This document shows positions 13,110 to 24,566 of a DNA stretch of 64,000 nucleotides, in pieces (position 1 is the first letter of the stretch; every line of letters starts with the position of its first letter). The translations under genes were made by a program, and so were the position numbers. The notes beneath the pieces were generated by a model that worked only from the letters and a program-made list of their open reading frames with translations, searched no databases and was not told the DNA's origin. Source of the stretch: Lepturacanthus savala. Its lineage: Eukaryota; Chordata; Actinopteri; Scombriformes; Trichiuridae. Where the stretch lies: contig CM060466.1 in NCBI GenBank assembly GCA_030544235.1, positions 20,167,575 to 20,231,574 of the forward strand, written 5' to 3'.

Positions 13110-13460
13110 AATTAACTAGATTTCAACACAGAGCAGTTCAATGCACACATAAAACACATTGACTCAGACAGCCTGAGATGGTCTGGAAGGTTCATAAGGG
13201 ATCAGCAGATAAGAAATAAAATTTGGTCCTAAATTATTCAGTGTTTCATAAACCAAAGAAATTATTTTTAAATCAATTCTGCAGCAGACAGGAAGCCAGT
13301 GTGACGAGTCATGCAGTAGAACTTCCACTTCCGTGGTATCAGTGAGGAGTGGAGCAGCAGCAGCGATGTTCTGAATCAGCTGCAGCTGTTTCATTGATGG
13401 CTTAGAGAAAACCTGTAAAGAGCCTGATACTGTAGTTAAATCTCCCGAAGATGAAAGCAC
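13110..13460 (-). mobile_element. L2-like LINE relic
   Basis: Minus-strand translation gives KQLQLIQNIAAAAPLL, then DSSHWLPVCCRIDLKIISLV and YETLNNLGPNFISYLLIPYE. This is the same LINE protein end as at 2045..2297, here in a 98-codon open stretch. Plus-strand GAGCAGTTCAATGCACACAT near 13132 resembles the 3' UTR of the family. Confidence 0.75.
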
Positions 13461-14022
13461 GGATGTGTTTATCCAACTTTTACTTGTGTTCTATGTTTTC
13501 CTGACATGCTTCCTGCTCTGAGACCAGAGTGCCTTCGTCAGCTGTAAACCAGCCCATAAATGATCAGTGTATGGATGACTCAATCGTTTCAAGTCATTTA
13601 CATGTGCTTTTGCATCCTACTAATTTAAAGTGTCAACAATTCGCGATAAATAAAAGTCTAATCTTTCACTTTAATGTTTCTTTTCCCAGCATCAATAAGT
13701 GAGCTGTGTGAAACATAAGTGAAAAAATAGGGAAAAGCGAGTTCAACCAACTTTATTAGACAACATGAATTACATCAGACTTGAATAAAAATTACAACTT
13801 AAGAGAATTACAATTCAAATTGAGCTGCATCACATATTAATGATCCATATTAAACCTTTTATACATCGTCAAATACACTTTGAATGATTCATTAGAATCA
13901 ACATAAGGTCACATTTTAACAATCTTAATTGTTTTTGTTCTGTTTGATAATCTTTTTGTTGCATTTTAACAGGGAAACAGATGAACCTGGTGTTTCCTCA
14001 AGAAATTACAATTTGACTCTGT
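13461..14022. other. Intergenic, no gene seen
   Basis: AT-rich DNA with no recognised element. Confidence 0.4.
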
Positions 14023-14033
14023 AATATGTTTAG

Positions 14034-14345
14034 GTTCAAGACCTCCTTGGTCCTGGGTCTGGGACCTTTCTGTGTGGAGTTTGCATGTTCTCCCCGTGTC
14101 TGCGTGGGTTTTCACCGGGTACTCCGGCTTCCTCCCACAGTCCAAAAACATGCTGAGGTTAACTGGAGACTCTAAATTGCCTGTAGGTGTGAGTGTGTGA
14201 GTGAATGGTGTGTGTGCCCCACGATTGGCTGGCGACCATCTGGGGTGTATCCCTGCCTCTCGCCGTAATGCGCTGGGATTGGCTCCAGCAGACCCCTGCG
14301 ACCCTAACGAAGAATAAGCAGGTATAGAAAATGACTGACTGACTG
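14034..14345 (+). mobile_element. tRNA-derived SINE, copy A (5' truncated)
   Basis: The copy starts within box B and runs through TGTGTGGAGTTTGCATG to GAATAAGCAGGTATAG and a (TGAC)n tail. It is flanked by a perfect 11-bp target duplication AATATGTTTAG (14023..14033 and 14346..14356). Truncation at the 5' end plus a duplication indicates target-primed reverse transcription. Confidence 0.85.
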
Positions 14346-15547
14346 AATATGTTTAGTTTCCTGTTATAATAATAATAAATAATAATAATACACTTTGTTT
14401 GCATAACACATTTTCTACAAAAAATGCAGAGGAAATCGTTTTACAACAGAAGTTAAATAACTATTGAAAACATATTAAAGATATCATTAAGAAGGAAATT
14501 AAAAAGTTCCAAAGAACATTAGACAATTAAAACCCCCATGATAGGAAGAAGAAAAAAATCCATTCAGTACACAATATAATAAAGTCTAATCAGCTTCCAA
14601 ATGGTAAAGTGCTGCTAAAAGTCTAAATTATAAACAAAGGCCATTCAACCAGGAACATCAAAAAGCTCCACACTGTGTCATACATACTGGATTAAAGAGA
14701 AATAAGCTTTGCACAAGCTGTCAGGCCAACAGCAATGTTTCAGTATGAGAATCAGGATAATGTGTGGGCTGGTTTAAAATATGTGAAAAGAATATTTGAA
14801 GGTGTTGGTCACGTCGAGAAGAAGAGATTCAGCCCCGAGGTTCCCTCCAGGATGATGCATGTGACTCTCTGCTGGGCCTCTAAAACACAAAATACACCAC
14901 AGTTATTACAACAATTCAGTCACAATGACAATACACACACAATGTCTGATGAAAGCACAAATATGCAGTTCAATAGGTGACAGGTGGTGCTTCATTTCTT
15001 TTTCTTGCTGAAGCAAAAGAATAAGCTTTATTTTTAATAATAATCACAGCAAACAACATCCAGAAAAGCTTATGGGCATTTCTACTCAATATATCTTTAG
15101 ACGCCAAGGTATTTATATGCATCAAATGCATAAAAAACATAATAAGGCTTAGAGCCTTTAATACACACACAATACCTGTCTATCAGCTCCCAGATTTTTA
15201 TTTATTTATTTTTGTACATATGCTCTCCCTGCACTGTAAGCTGCCAAAATAGCTTCCAAGTATTAGTTGAGATTTACCTGACGTATGGGACAGGCTGTGG
15301 GCGGATTTCAAAAGCTGCTGCAGACAAACATGCTGCTCAGACAGAAGCTGCAGACACATGGCTCCATCTCACAGGGTCCAGCAGAGACTCCTAGTCCTTG
15401 CTTGTCTAAAGAGCACAGACGTAACTCTCCTCAGTCGATTTAAGAATCCAGATTCTTATCTTCTAGGTTTCTGAATCGGTCCAAAAGTTTCAAAATTCTA
15501 TTTATTTATTTGCTGAAAGTTGCTTATGGTGTGTGATATTCTACTCA

Positions 15548-15866
15548 CTTTCCATATCTGCTTATTCCTCATTAGGGTCGCGGGGGTCTGCTGGAGCCAA
15601 TCCCAGCTCATTACAGGCGAGAGGCAGGGATACACCCCAGATGGTCGCCAGCCTATCACTCACACACTCACACCTATGGACAATTTAGAGTCTCCAATTC
15701 ACCTCAGCATGTTTTTGGACTGTGGGAGGAAGCTGGAGAACCTGGAGAGAACCTACACAGAAACGGGGAGAACATGCAAACTCCACACAGAAAGATCAAG
15801 GTCTTGAACCTGTGACCTTCTTGCTGTGAGGCAACAGCGCTAACCCCTGCGCCACCTGTCGCCCCC
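15548..15866 (-). mobile_element. tRNA-derived SINE, copy B
   Basis: A nearly full-length minus-strand copy of the same family, from the GCTTATTCCTCATTAGGG end to the tRNA-like head (GGCGCAGGGGTTAGCGC read in reverse). A clear target duplication was not found. Confidence 0.8.
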
Positions 15867-17054
15867 TTCACCCTTTCACAGTGCACAAAACAGTGATAGT
15901 TTTTTCATGTATTTACACTTCACTGCCAACAGATGGAACACATTACACATTAGAGGTCTTTACATGCCTAAAATGATTAACCCAATTCCAAAAAAGGCTT
16001 AATGGGGCTTCCCTGATCCAACTGGATCCGCAAACTATAAGGAATCAATATTGTCCGAAATATAACAAACTTTACATGACGCAAGCCTGATGATACCAGA
16101 CAGAAAGAGATCTACAACCTAAGATGGGTCAGGTACTTTAGAGATCCGATAGATTCCGAACAAATGTGCTAAATATAGCCTGGCCTAATGATGAAAATAA
16201 TAAAAAAATAAATATTGTAAAATACAGTAGACTTAGCAGGAAATGACAAACAATGCTTCAGACTTGTTTGTCAAGTATTGTAGTCTGGGTATAGCCATCC
16301 TTCATTGCACACAAATGCACTTTACAGTGAAATTCAGTCTGGAAACCAAAGTCTCAATCTTCCCCTCATCTAGGGAGCCAATCACAGAGGAGGGGGGGCA
16401 GCATTACGATGAAGAAACACAGAACAGAAGCGACTTTGTTGAAAACTGTGCATCCAACATGGTGGAAGATGGTAATTTAAAAATGAAGAGTAAATGAGTC
16501 TGGGCTTTCATAAACTTCTCCTCCGATACAAACAAATGAATGGATGCTTCCCAGAGAAAATACAATGTACATTGATATTCAGTCTGGTGATAGCCAGGCT
16601 ACAGGTATTGTGCATAATCAGTTAGTATAGCGAGACCCAAAGAAATAGAATTGGACCCAATCTGCTACTTAAAAAAACATGGACCGGACTCATGTGGGAC
16701 TCGGATCAGAACTCTGGGATTTGGTTCAGGTAGATCTACAAAGACCTCTAACATACATTAATGCATGGAAATACTACATTAAGAACAATATATTACTCTC
16801 AGGATTAACTGCAGACTGACAAATTGGAAATTTTACAGTGTAAAAAAAATATACACACATGCATTTACCTTCTTTAAATGGCCTTAAATTCATCAGGTGA
16901 TATAACATTAGAGCGTCCAGTAGTGTTACCACTCCACAAAAGTGCTAAAATTTGGATTCAAACAGTGAAGAAGAGCTTAATTGCTTGTTGCTAGTGAATT
17001 TTAAATGCTGAGGAATTTCATACACAACTGACCAGCTGTGTTGAAGCACGGCGG
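15867..17054. other. Intergenic, no gene seen
   Basis: Mixed AT-rich sequence with only short open frames (for example 16243..16497) of no recognisable family. Confidence 0.4.
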
Positions 17055-17220
17055 GTGAAGTCAAGTCAATTTTATTTGTACAGCCCAAATTCACAAGTCA
17101 CAGATTCGCCTCAGGGTGCTTTACAGTCTGTACAGCAACACAACATCCCCTGTCCTTGATCCAAATAAGGATAAACTCCTTTAACAGAAAAAAAAAAAAA
17201 AAAAAAAAAACTTTAACAGA
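17055..17220 (-). mobile_element. Retroposon 3'-end relic with A-rich tract
   Basis: GTCAATTTTATTTGTACAGC, then CAGGGTGCTTTACAGTCTGT and CCAAATAAGGATAAACTCCT are a common teleost LINE/SINE 3'-end pattern in minus orientation. It ends beside a run of A at about 17188..17211. Confidence 0.5.
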
Positions 17221-18170
17221 AAACCCTTTGAGATAAGTGCAATTATTGAGATACTGGACTTAACATGTTGCATTTTGTAAACCTCGATTTTGTAAAAACC
17301 TTTTGCAAAGGACATGTACAGCAAATGTATAAATTAAACTTTCTTCCATTCATTCGTGTGGAAAGCTGTTTGTGTACTATTAAGTTAGAAAACATACAGC
17401 CAAAGGATGTTCATATAAAATAACATCATTTCTAATTATACTTTGAATGGCTCACAAGTGATTAATAATATATCAACAAATCATTCATTAATCATCTACT
17501 AATGGTTTATTCATGAATATTTCTTAATTAACAAATTGCATTTTTTAATTAATTTATAGATGACTTACAACATATTTGTGACATGTTAACATGTATTATA
17601 ATCAATAATTTACAAATATAGATTAATGTAATAATTTTGTTCATGACTAATTCATCATTAGCTTACAAATGACTTATTACTGACCGATATTATAGTGAAG
17701 CCCACTTACATCCTGCTGCGTTGCTGTTTTTGTGAACATTTCAGACACTGTGACTAGTAGCTGGTTCGTTAATGATATGCATGTTATGGCATACTGCTGC
17801 AATACATCCTTCATACTGATAAGTGCATTTCTACCCGGGGCTTAATAACACTCAATCTCTTCCTGTGCGGGGTTTACTCCATCTCTGCCTCCATCCACCC
17901 ACTTTGAAAAAAACCTGGATTCATTGGTGCAAACATCATGCCTAGATCCCATGTGCTTTTGATGATGCAGGGATAATACTACGCAGGGAAAGAATAAGGG
18001 GTGTATACTGGGTCAGTTTATCCTCAAGACAAACAATTGCTTTGGTGAAGGGATTAACCCATACTGTCAACTGTAAACTGTGAACCAGGAGCTGTGTGCG
18101 TATCCACTGACTGCAGGACAAAAAAAAAGCAATAAATCTCCCTGCTGATACATCAGATAATTGGCGGCTT
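17221..18170. other. Region downstream of the GPCR, no separate gene seen
   Basis: AT-rich DNA that probably includes the receptor's 3' UTR on the minus strand. No other open frame of note is present. Confidence 0.4.
17506..17511 (-). promoter_or_regulatory. Candidate polyadenylation signal of the GPCR gene
   Basis: AATAAA on the minus strand lies about 660 bases beyond the stop codon. It is a plausible signal among several AT-rich hexamers, and position is the only support. Confidence 0.25.
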
Positions 18171-19158
18171 TCACAGGCAGGTCATATCAGTTGTTTCATC
18201 CTCCCTGTCTCCTATCAAACTATAGGTTTGCGATATTTTGCTTCTGTGCTGCCCGGTGTAACAGAGGCCCACTGTAATGATGTCTCTTTTATCAGCTGAA
18301 AGACCATATAGTCTGTCTCCTGAATGCCTCCTAAAAGGCAGTATGTCTATTTCCACCGACTCCATTCTTAAAGGTAATGATCCAATGTTCTCGGTGACAG
18401 AGTGTCTTCTCGTTGGCAGGAAATCTGCTCTCTGAATGGCATGCTGGAGCGTGTGGAGCTGGCAGGGGAACGAGGAGCTGTCGCACACACTGGGACTAGA
18501 CCGGCACCAGTCCGAGATGCTGTGGTCGGATCCTGCCTGGCTGTCTGAACTGTCTACGACCTTCTGCCCGAGTCCCTGGCGTCTGGCCAGGCTCAGCAGC
18601 CTGGGGATCGTCACCATGGATGCAGATGCTGCCACTGCAGCGGCGGCGATATGCTTGCGCTCAGCGCCGGTCACTCTAGAGTCCGTAATCACCGTGGAGG
18701 GAGAGGACACCACGGCTGAGCCGGAGAATGAGGAGGAGCTGAAGAGGGTGGCGACTTTCTGGTAGTACCGTGTCCGGATCACTTTGGCCGAGCGGTACAG
18801 GTCGCCTATGAAGCAGTAGCAGATGGGGTTCAGGCTGGAGTTGGTCAGGCCCAGCCACTGGACAAACGGCCGGGTCTGCAGGAGCCAAGATGGCGGCCGC
18901 TGCTCGCAGTCGATCCAAAGATCGGCCAGGTAGAATGGCAGCCAGGACACGGCAAACAGCAGCACCAGGCATACCACCATCTTGGCGATCTTCTGCCTGG
19001 TCTTGAGGCGTGAGGCATGTAGGGCCTGGTTACGAGGATCCAAGTCAGAGAAGGTGGATTTCTTCCCGCCCCAAAGCCGCCTACCGGTCAGGAAGCCTAT
19101 GGTGAGGTTAAAGGTCACCGGCAGACAGTAGAGCATCACAAACAGCAGCACATTGTAT
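18171..19158 (-). CDS. Class A GPCR, coding exon 2 (TM5-TM7 and cytoplasmic tail)
   Basis: This is the second and last coding exon of the receptor. A pyrimidine-rich acceptor ending TGTCCTGCAG precedes 19158. The split codon completes a Gly (residue 296), followed by TM5 (YNVLLFVMLYCLPV). The third intracellular loop is short and basic. TM6 contains SWLPFYLADLW, with S in place of the usual C of CWxP. TM7 contains NSSLNPICY, a normal NPxxY motif, then helix 8 (GDLYRSAKVIRTRYY). The tail of about 200 residues is Ser-rich, with an Ala stretch (AAAAVAASAS) and many possible phosphorylation sites for kinase/arrestin control. It ends at TGA 18171..18173. The whole protein would be about 624 residues once the exon 1 frameshift is allowed for, long for a peptide receptor because of both tails. 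Its membrane location and G-protein coupling are inferred from the family. Confidence 0.93.
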
Positions 19159-19366
19159 CTGCAGGACAAAGGAGAAACAAATAAATATCAAATACAGATC
19201 TGTTTCCCTCTTTATATTTATTGATTGATATTTATTTATACTGAAAACTGAAATCTGCAGTGTTTTCCATTACAATATCTGTATGATATCCATCTGTATG
19301 CACGTTCACACACTATCCACTGCTCATTCTGCAAACTCAGTGTTTTATGCAAGATAACAAGAGCAT

Positions 19367-19420
19367 AATCAATGTGAAATTGCAGAAATGAACATCCATT
19401 TCTGCAATTTCACATTGATT
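19367..19420. repeat. Perfect inverted repeat, 24-bp stem, 6-base loop
   Basis: The left arm 19367..19390 ends GCAGAAATG, the loop is AACATC, and the right arm 19397..19420 starts CATTTCTGC. All 24 positions pair. It lies inside the GPCR intron. Confidence 0.95.
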
Positions 19421-20102
19421 TTATCTAAGTAATCAGAAACACAAGGGACTCAATGTTTTTTTTTTTTTTTAATTTTGTCTCATTTTCATCATCCAGATGC
19501 AAGAAACAATATGACAATGCTATAAAAAGGATCGGGAGAATCAGGTTAGAGCGTGTCTGTGGATTCTAACACTTTCCAATGCACACTTCAAAAATCATTC
19601 ATTGACAATGAGGTCATAATGGCATAAAAGCTAAAATGACAGCTTGTAATTATGAAAAAAAAAGCAGGGAAAATACAGCGGCATAGAAATGACAGCTTTA
19701 CTTGTGTATACACAATAGTGTTTATTTTGTCAGCCTGAGCTCCTCAATAACAACATTTGAAAACCTCAAACAAATGGCCATCTGATGATTTGTGAATAAC
19801 TGTCATTTCCTGTCCAGTTACTCTGACACTACAGACTATAACCTGTAATCATGATAATTATAATAATGGATTAAATTTTACAGGGTTTTTATCTATACAC
19901 TCAAAGAGCTTCACAGTGAAGGAGGGAAACTCACATACCCACCTGGGTATGATGGCAGTTCTGTTCCTATGTGAGAGGTAATAGCTAGACACTTTTGTGA
20001 TCTAAAAGTCTTCAAAAAGTCTATTATGTACTCAGAAAATGATTTGCAAATATAAAACAATATAAAACTTTAAAGTATCAGCCTGTGGTCTGTTATCGTG
20101 TT

Positions 20103-20121
20103 GGGGGGGGGGGGGGGGGGG
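20103..20121. repeat. G19 homopolymer
   Basis: Nineteen consecutive G on the plus strand, C in the receptor pre-mRNA. It is able to form G-quadruplex DNA and is prone to length change. Confidence 0.95.
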
Positions 20122-20495
20122 AGGAGAGACTATGTATGAAGTAGAAATCATTGATGTGAAAGGCTGAAAAACCAATGAAAGATTACTCTTTCTTTGACTT
20201 CCTCCTATTCAGCTTGTTTAATTAGCCATTCAAAGCCGATTCGCTGCCAGCGGTGGTGGGCATACCTGAAAAAATTTGGACAATGGATTTTCATGGCTCA
20301 CTGAAGCTCTCGGCTGCTGGTGTGTAAGATAACATCCTAACTTTTAAAAGGAAAAAAGATCTGAAATGCAGTTAAAGGGAAGTGGATTTTCACAGGTTTC
20401 AGGTGCTGATGAACTTTGTTGAACTGACTCAGAGTCCAGCAGCAAAGCCTGAGCCACGCTCCCTGGGATATTCTGAAGTCTGGAGGTATACCTAC

Positions 20496-21383
20496 CCTTG
20501 TTTAAGACGATGCTGAGGCCATTCCTCCTGACAGATCAAGATGGCGAACGACCCGAAGCTGATCTCCCGCCGACGGTTCATCACCGCGATGGGGGCGCAC
20601 ATGACCGAGGACACCGCCCACACCACAGCGACGGTCGCCAGGATACGTCGGCGGGGTGAACATGGAGCGGGCTCTCAGGGGCGAACGGACGCTGTAGTAA
20701 CGGTTTACACTGATCACCGTCAGCGTCAGCACACTGGCTGACACCGAAACGGCCTGCGTGAAGGGGACGGCCCGACACAGGAGGTCCCCGTACACCCAGG
20801 CCGTGTAGATCTGGTTCCCCAACGTGATGGGCATGCACACACACACCACGGCCAGATCACACACCGCCAGGTTCACCAGGAGGCTGCGGGTGGCGCTGAC
20901 GCCGGCGAGCCGGTGGCTACGTCTGTTGGTGAGGACCCGCAGAGACATCAAGTTCCCAACGAACCCCAAGATGAAGGACACGCAGTACATGATGGTCAGA
21001 GCAATGGTGCTGGGCTCGTGGATGGTCCAGAGCAGCATGCTCTCCAGATCGGCCAGGTGGTTAGAAGGAAAGGTGGACAGGGACAAAGGAAAGGAGGAGG
21101 AGGAGGGCTGGTTGATGATTGTCGATGTTTGCCGAAAGGATGAGGAGGAGGTGGTGGAGAATGAGGCGGAGGGGATGATGGAGGAGTACGGACCGAGGGA
21201 GGAGGGCAGCAGCGAGGGCAGAGGTTGACGGAAGGAGTCGGTGGGGGAGCTGGAGGTGGAGGCAGAGGGCAGCATCAGGGAGCTGAGGAAGCCGTACGTG
21301 CGGTTGAGTTGTTTCTGCAGCAGCGGAGAGAAGCTGGGCTGGGCTGAGCTCCAGTCCGACAGCTGTTCCTGGTACAGAGCCAT
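20496..21383 (-). CDS. Class A GPCR, coding exon 1 (N-terminus to ECL2), with one-base frameshift
   Basis: This is the first coding exon of a seven-transmembrane peptide-type receptor. The start ATG at 21383 has A at -3 and G at +4 and is the first in-frame ATG after an upstream in-frame TGA. Residues 1-115 are an extracellular Ser/Pro/Thr-rich tail with one sequon (NRT, residue 27). TM1 carries GN (143-144). TM2 carries LAVCD (172-176). C203 opens TM3, which ends in NRY (227-229) instead of D/ERY. After residue 243 the frame slips at a C4 run (plus-strand G4, 20653..20656). One base fewer gives R-R-R-I-L, then TM4 with W255, then ECL2 with C284, the expected disulphide partner of C203. The exon ends at 20496 before a GTAGGT donor, phase 2. 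I considered orphan and neuropeptide receptors such as GPR165, GPR83 and QRFPR but cannot assign one. The class is certain and the name is open. Confidence 0.9.
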
Positions 21384-22860
21384 GCTAGTCCCTGGCGGGA
21401 CCCCGACCACAGCAGGGGCGGCAGGAGAGAAGTTGGGGAAAATGTGATAAAAGGCTTCCCTCGGTCCTCATCAAAATCCACTCACAGACACGGAAAAACA
21501 AACCAACCAAAATCAGAATCCAAAACGGCAGAAATCCTTATAAAATTCCCACCAACAAAGGACTTTACATCAGGTTCCACGTCCCAAAATCAAAACCGTA
21601 CACAGTCCAACGTTCTGCAGCTCCTTCGGGTAGAAACCTCTGTAGGTAAACATAGATCATGGTCCCCCATCGTATGAGTCAGCTGGAGCCCCGATGGTGT
21701 GTAACACTGGTCCCAGAGCAGTCCTTATGTAACATATGTACATCCTTCCCTCCAGGGAGCGGCTGTCTGAACCTGATAATCCAACACCAACTGTTAATAG
21801 ACTTTCTCACCTTCAAGGAACGCAGATTGAATACGGCCCCTCACACCTCCGGTCCATCGCATCGGGGGAAACGCTCAGATCTGTTAAGAGAAACGTCGGA
21901 GATATGAGAGTCTGTCTTTACACCTGTAGCTGTATTAACAGCAGTGTAGCACAGGGAGAAAAAAACAGCAACAGAGGGGAAAAAAAAGAAAAAACACTGA
22001 AAAGCTTTTATCATCTCCCTCATTTGTGTGTGTGTGGAGTCCCAGAATTATTAGTTTCAAGGTTTTTGCCCAGGAAATGATTCCATGGCAGGTGTAACTG
22101 TGTGTGCGGTAAAGAAACGTGCAGTTATATATCGATTGATAAGAAACAGATCAGAGGAGGTCACTCGCATCATATCAATATCTTTGTGCGGGTGTATAGT
22201 TTTTCATTCATGAAACAAGAGAGTTATCTGCAACAGTCCCACTATCACATTATCTCTGGATCCCAGAAATAGAGAAGAAAGGTTTATCTTAAAAAAAAAA
22301 AGAAATAAAATCTTGTCTATTAATATGGTATAAGCTGCATGGATTTCTCTTTATAGACAATAAAGAACATATAAAAATAAAATCACATTTTACACACTAA
22401 CCTGCAAAAAATACATATTTTATATAGATTTAGATAGATTTCATTTTTTATAATAGAGAAAAAAAATAATGAGTATAACCCCCCCAGAAAACCCCGCAAA
22501 AATTCAGTTGTGATACTGACCGTGTGCGGATCCTCAGCTGAAGAGCTGGAGATGTTAGAGAGGCAGCAAGGTGCTGACTGAACATCTGCATCAAAGCAGC
22601 AAGAAGGAGAAGAAGAAGAGAAAAAACAAACTGGTGTGACAAAGTTGCTGCCTGGATCGCTTACATCCTGTTTAATCCTCGCTGCGGCTGCGGATGCACA
22701 GGGATTTAGTCGCCGGGCTCATGTGTGGCAGCTTCTTTCTTCTTTTTTTCTTCTATAGACAAACAGAACTGGCTCCTCAGATGTCTGCGCTCCAGCTACT
22801 GCAGGACTGACTGAGAACAGGGATAAAGTCAGGGAGGGACACACACACACACACACACAC
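21384..22860 (-). promoter_or_regulatory. Probable 5' region of the GPCR gene
   Basis: This stretch lies upstream of the receptor start. On the minus strand, a pyrimidine-rich run ending GTCTGTGAG at 21481 could be an acceptor for an exon starting at 21480. GTAAGC at 22664..22659 could be a donor of a noncoding 5' exon. The segment 22640..22815 is locally GC-richer than its surroundings. No TATA box or start site can be fixed by eye, so the 5' exon is only a suggestion. Confidence 0.25.
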
Positions 22861-22868
22861 ACGCACGC
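22839..22868. repeat. CA microsatellite
   Basis: A short CA array with a few CG steps, upstream of the receptor. Confidence 0.9.
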
Positions 22869-24386
22869 ATATATGCCGCACTCCTACTATAATAAATACA
22901 AAAAAGTGTCAGTTATTTGTCCGAAAAAATAAACGCGTGCTTTTTGTATGATTATAAAAAAAACAAATGATTTGGGTAAAGGGGGAAACATCCATTTCAT
23001 TGATTCCACGCTTAATGTCCTGTCGCCTCTTTTGAAAACGACGTATTGTGACCAGATCGATAGAATGCGTTTAGCTAGTGAGTTTTTCCCCATCGATCTG
23101 TTTACAGTAGTATCCGCGTTCCTCTCATAATAAATTATTGATTGACAGAAATGATTTCTTGTCCGTGTTAAGTAGAATCAAATAAATGGGCTGACAACAT
23201 AAGATACGAGATCGTTGTATTTGATAAGATTAAAGTGGGAAGTGTCATCTGCTACAGCTGATGAGCAGTGAAATGCAGCAGAAACAGCATGTTTCCCTCT
23301 GAAATAATAAAAAAAAATACACGAGCACAATATAAAAATGCTCAAGTCAAAGTATAAATACTTCAAAACTGAAGAGAAGTGGCATTTTGTATGTTCTGCA
23401 CTTACATATATTTATGATATAGGCAATTCTATTGTCTATTACATTTTTTTTACTGTGTAATAGTCAGTTAATTATAGTTACAGTGTAATTAACCCCTGCC
23501 ATTATATAACAATTACAAATCCCAGAATGAAAAACACACAAAAGTGTGATTATATGTTCTCATAAAATCACACTAACATTCTTTCAGATGTTCATGTGAC
23601 AGAAGCATTCATCTTCTTTTCTGCAGCACATGTTTCAAATGAATCAGTGGAATTAAATCATTCCAACACTTTGCATTGACTGCAGCACACCTTCTGTAAT
23701 TAAATTGTCCTGTAATTAGTTTATATTGATAGCCATGAGCACAGGGGTCTTGAGATGTTATCATTCGATTCAATGGACAAAAGATATAGTCAACTAATTA
23801 ACTTGGAAATTAAAATGCCATGGATGTGAATAATAATTCCGTATCATATAGAGTTGTGGTCATGTGTTCCAGTTTCAACAGATTCTGCTGTCATTCTGTC
23901 CACATGGGACTTATTTATTTGTGAGAGGTCGACAGGTTCATCTCTTCTTCTTTTATTAATAGTGCACTCAAGGCTGTTGGTGAAATAACCTGTTCTCGCT
24001 CATTACCGTGTGGAATCAAACAGCTCATTGTCTCTGACAGCACTGGTTAATTTAACATTATACGCAACACGCGAGTGTGTTTGACGTCACCGATCTGTTG
24101 CAATTTATGCAGGGTACCGCCATTCACAGTAATAATACGGATAAACGAACTCACCATTTCCTTTATTCAAAGACTCGAGCTCAGTGATGTCAGCCTTCAA
24201 AAAAAGAAAAAGAGACACCCACAATGCAGTATTGACGGCTGCCAGGAAAAGTTGTTGAATGAAGTTATGAATCACCTCCGGATATTTAAGCTCAATTGTA
24301 CAAGCTGAGACGTTTATGTTTTCCCTGCTGGATTTCAGATCAAAACGGATATGGACAAATTGCTTTTTAGCAATTCCTTAATTGCC
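22869..24386. other. Intergenic, no gene seen
   Basis: AT-rich DNA with no recognised gene or repeat. Confidence 0.4.
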
Positions 24387-24566
24387 ACTCATACCTACGG
24401 GCCATTTAGAGTTTTCAATTAACCTCAAGTACGCTTTTAGACTGTGGGAGGAAGCTGGAGAAAACCCACATAGACACGGGGAGAACATGTAAACTCCACA
24501 CAGAAAGATCCCAGCTCAAGCCTTTAAATCTGTGACCTTGGCAACTGCAGCACCGTGCCGCTTAAG
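24387..24566 (-). mobile_element. tRNA-derived SINE, copy C (partial)
   Basis: A minus-strand fragment with CTGTGGGAGGAAGCTGGAG, then GGGGAGAACATGTAAACTCC and the head side (GACCTTGGCAACTGCAGCAC). The tail half is missing and the copy is diverged. Confidence 0.7.

Larger units (their letters stand above)
19159..20495 (-). other. Intron of the GPCR gene
   Basis: The intron has GT-AG ends (donor GTAGGT at 20495, acceptor CCTGCAG ending at 19159) and phase 2, lying between ECL2 and TM5. It contains a 19-base G run (20103..20121, C in the transcript) and a perfect 24-bp hairpin (19367..19420). No exon-like open frame was seen inside it. Confidence 0.85.

Noticed and set aside
18436..18765. 109-codon plus-strand open frame across GPCR exon 2
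   Set aside because: It is antisense shadow of TM7 and the tail, with no domain.
20824..21228. 134-codon plus-strand open frame across GPCR exon 1
   Set aside because: It is antisense to a clear receptor exon, and its length follows from the GC-rich codons of the real gene.
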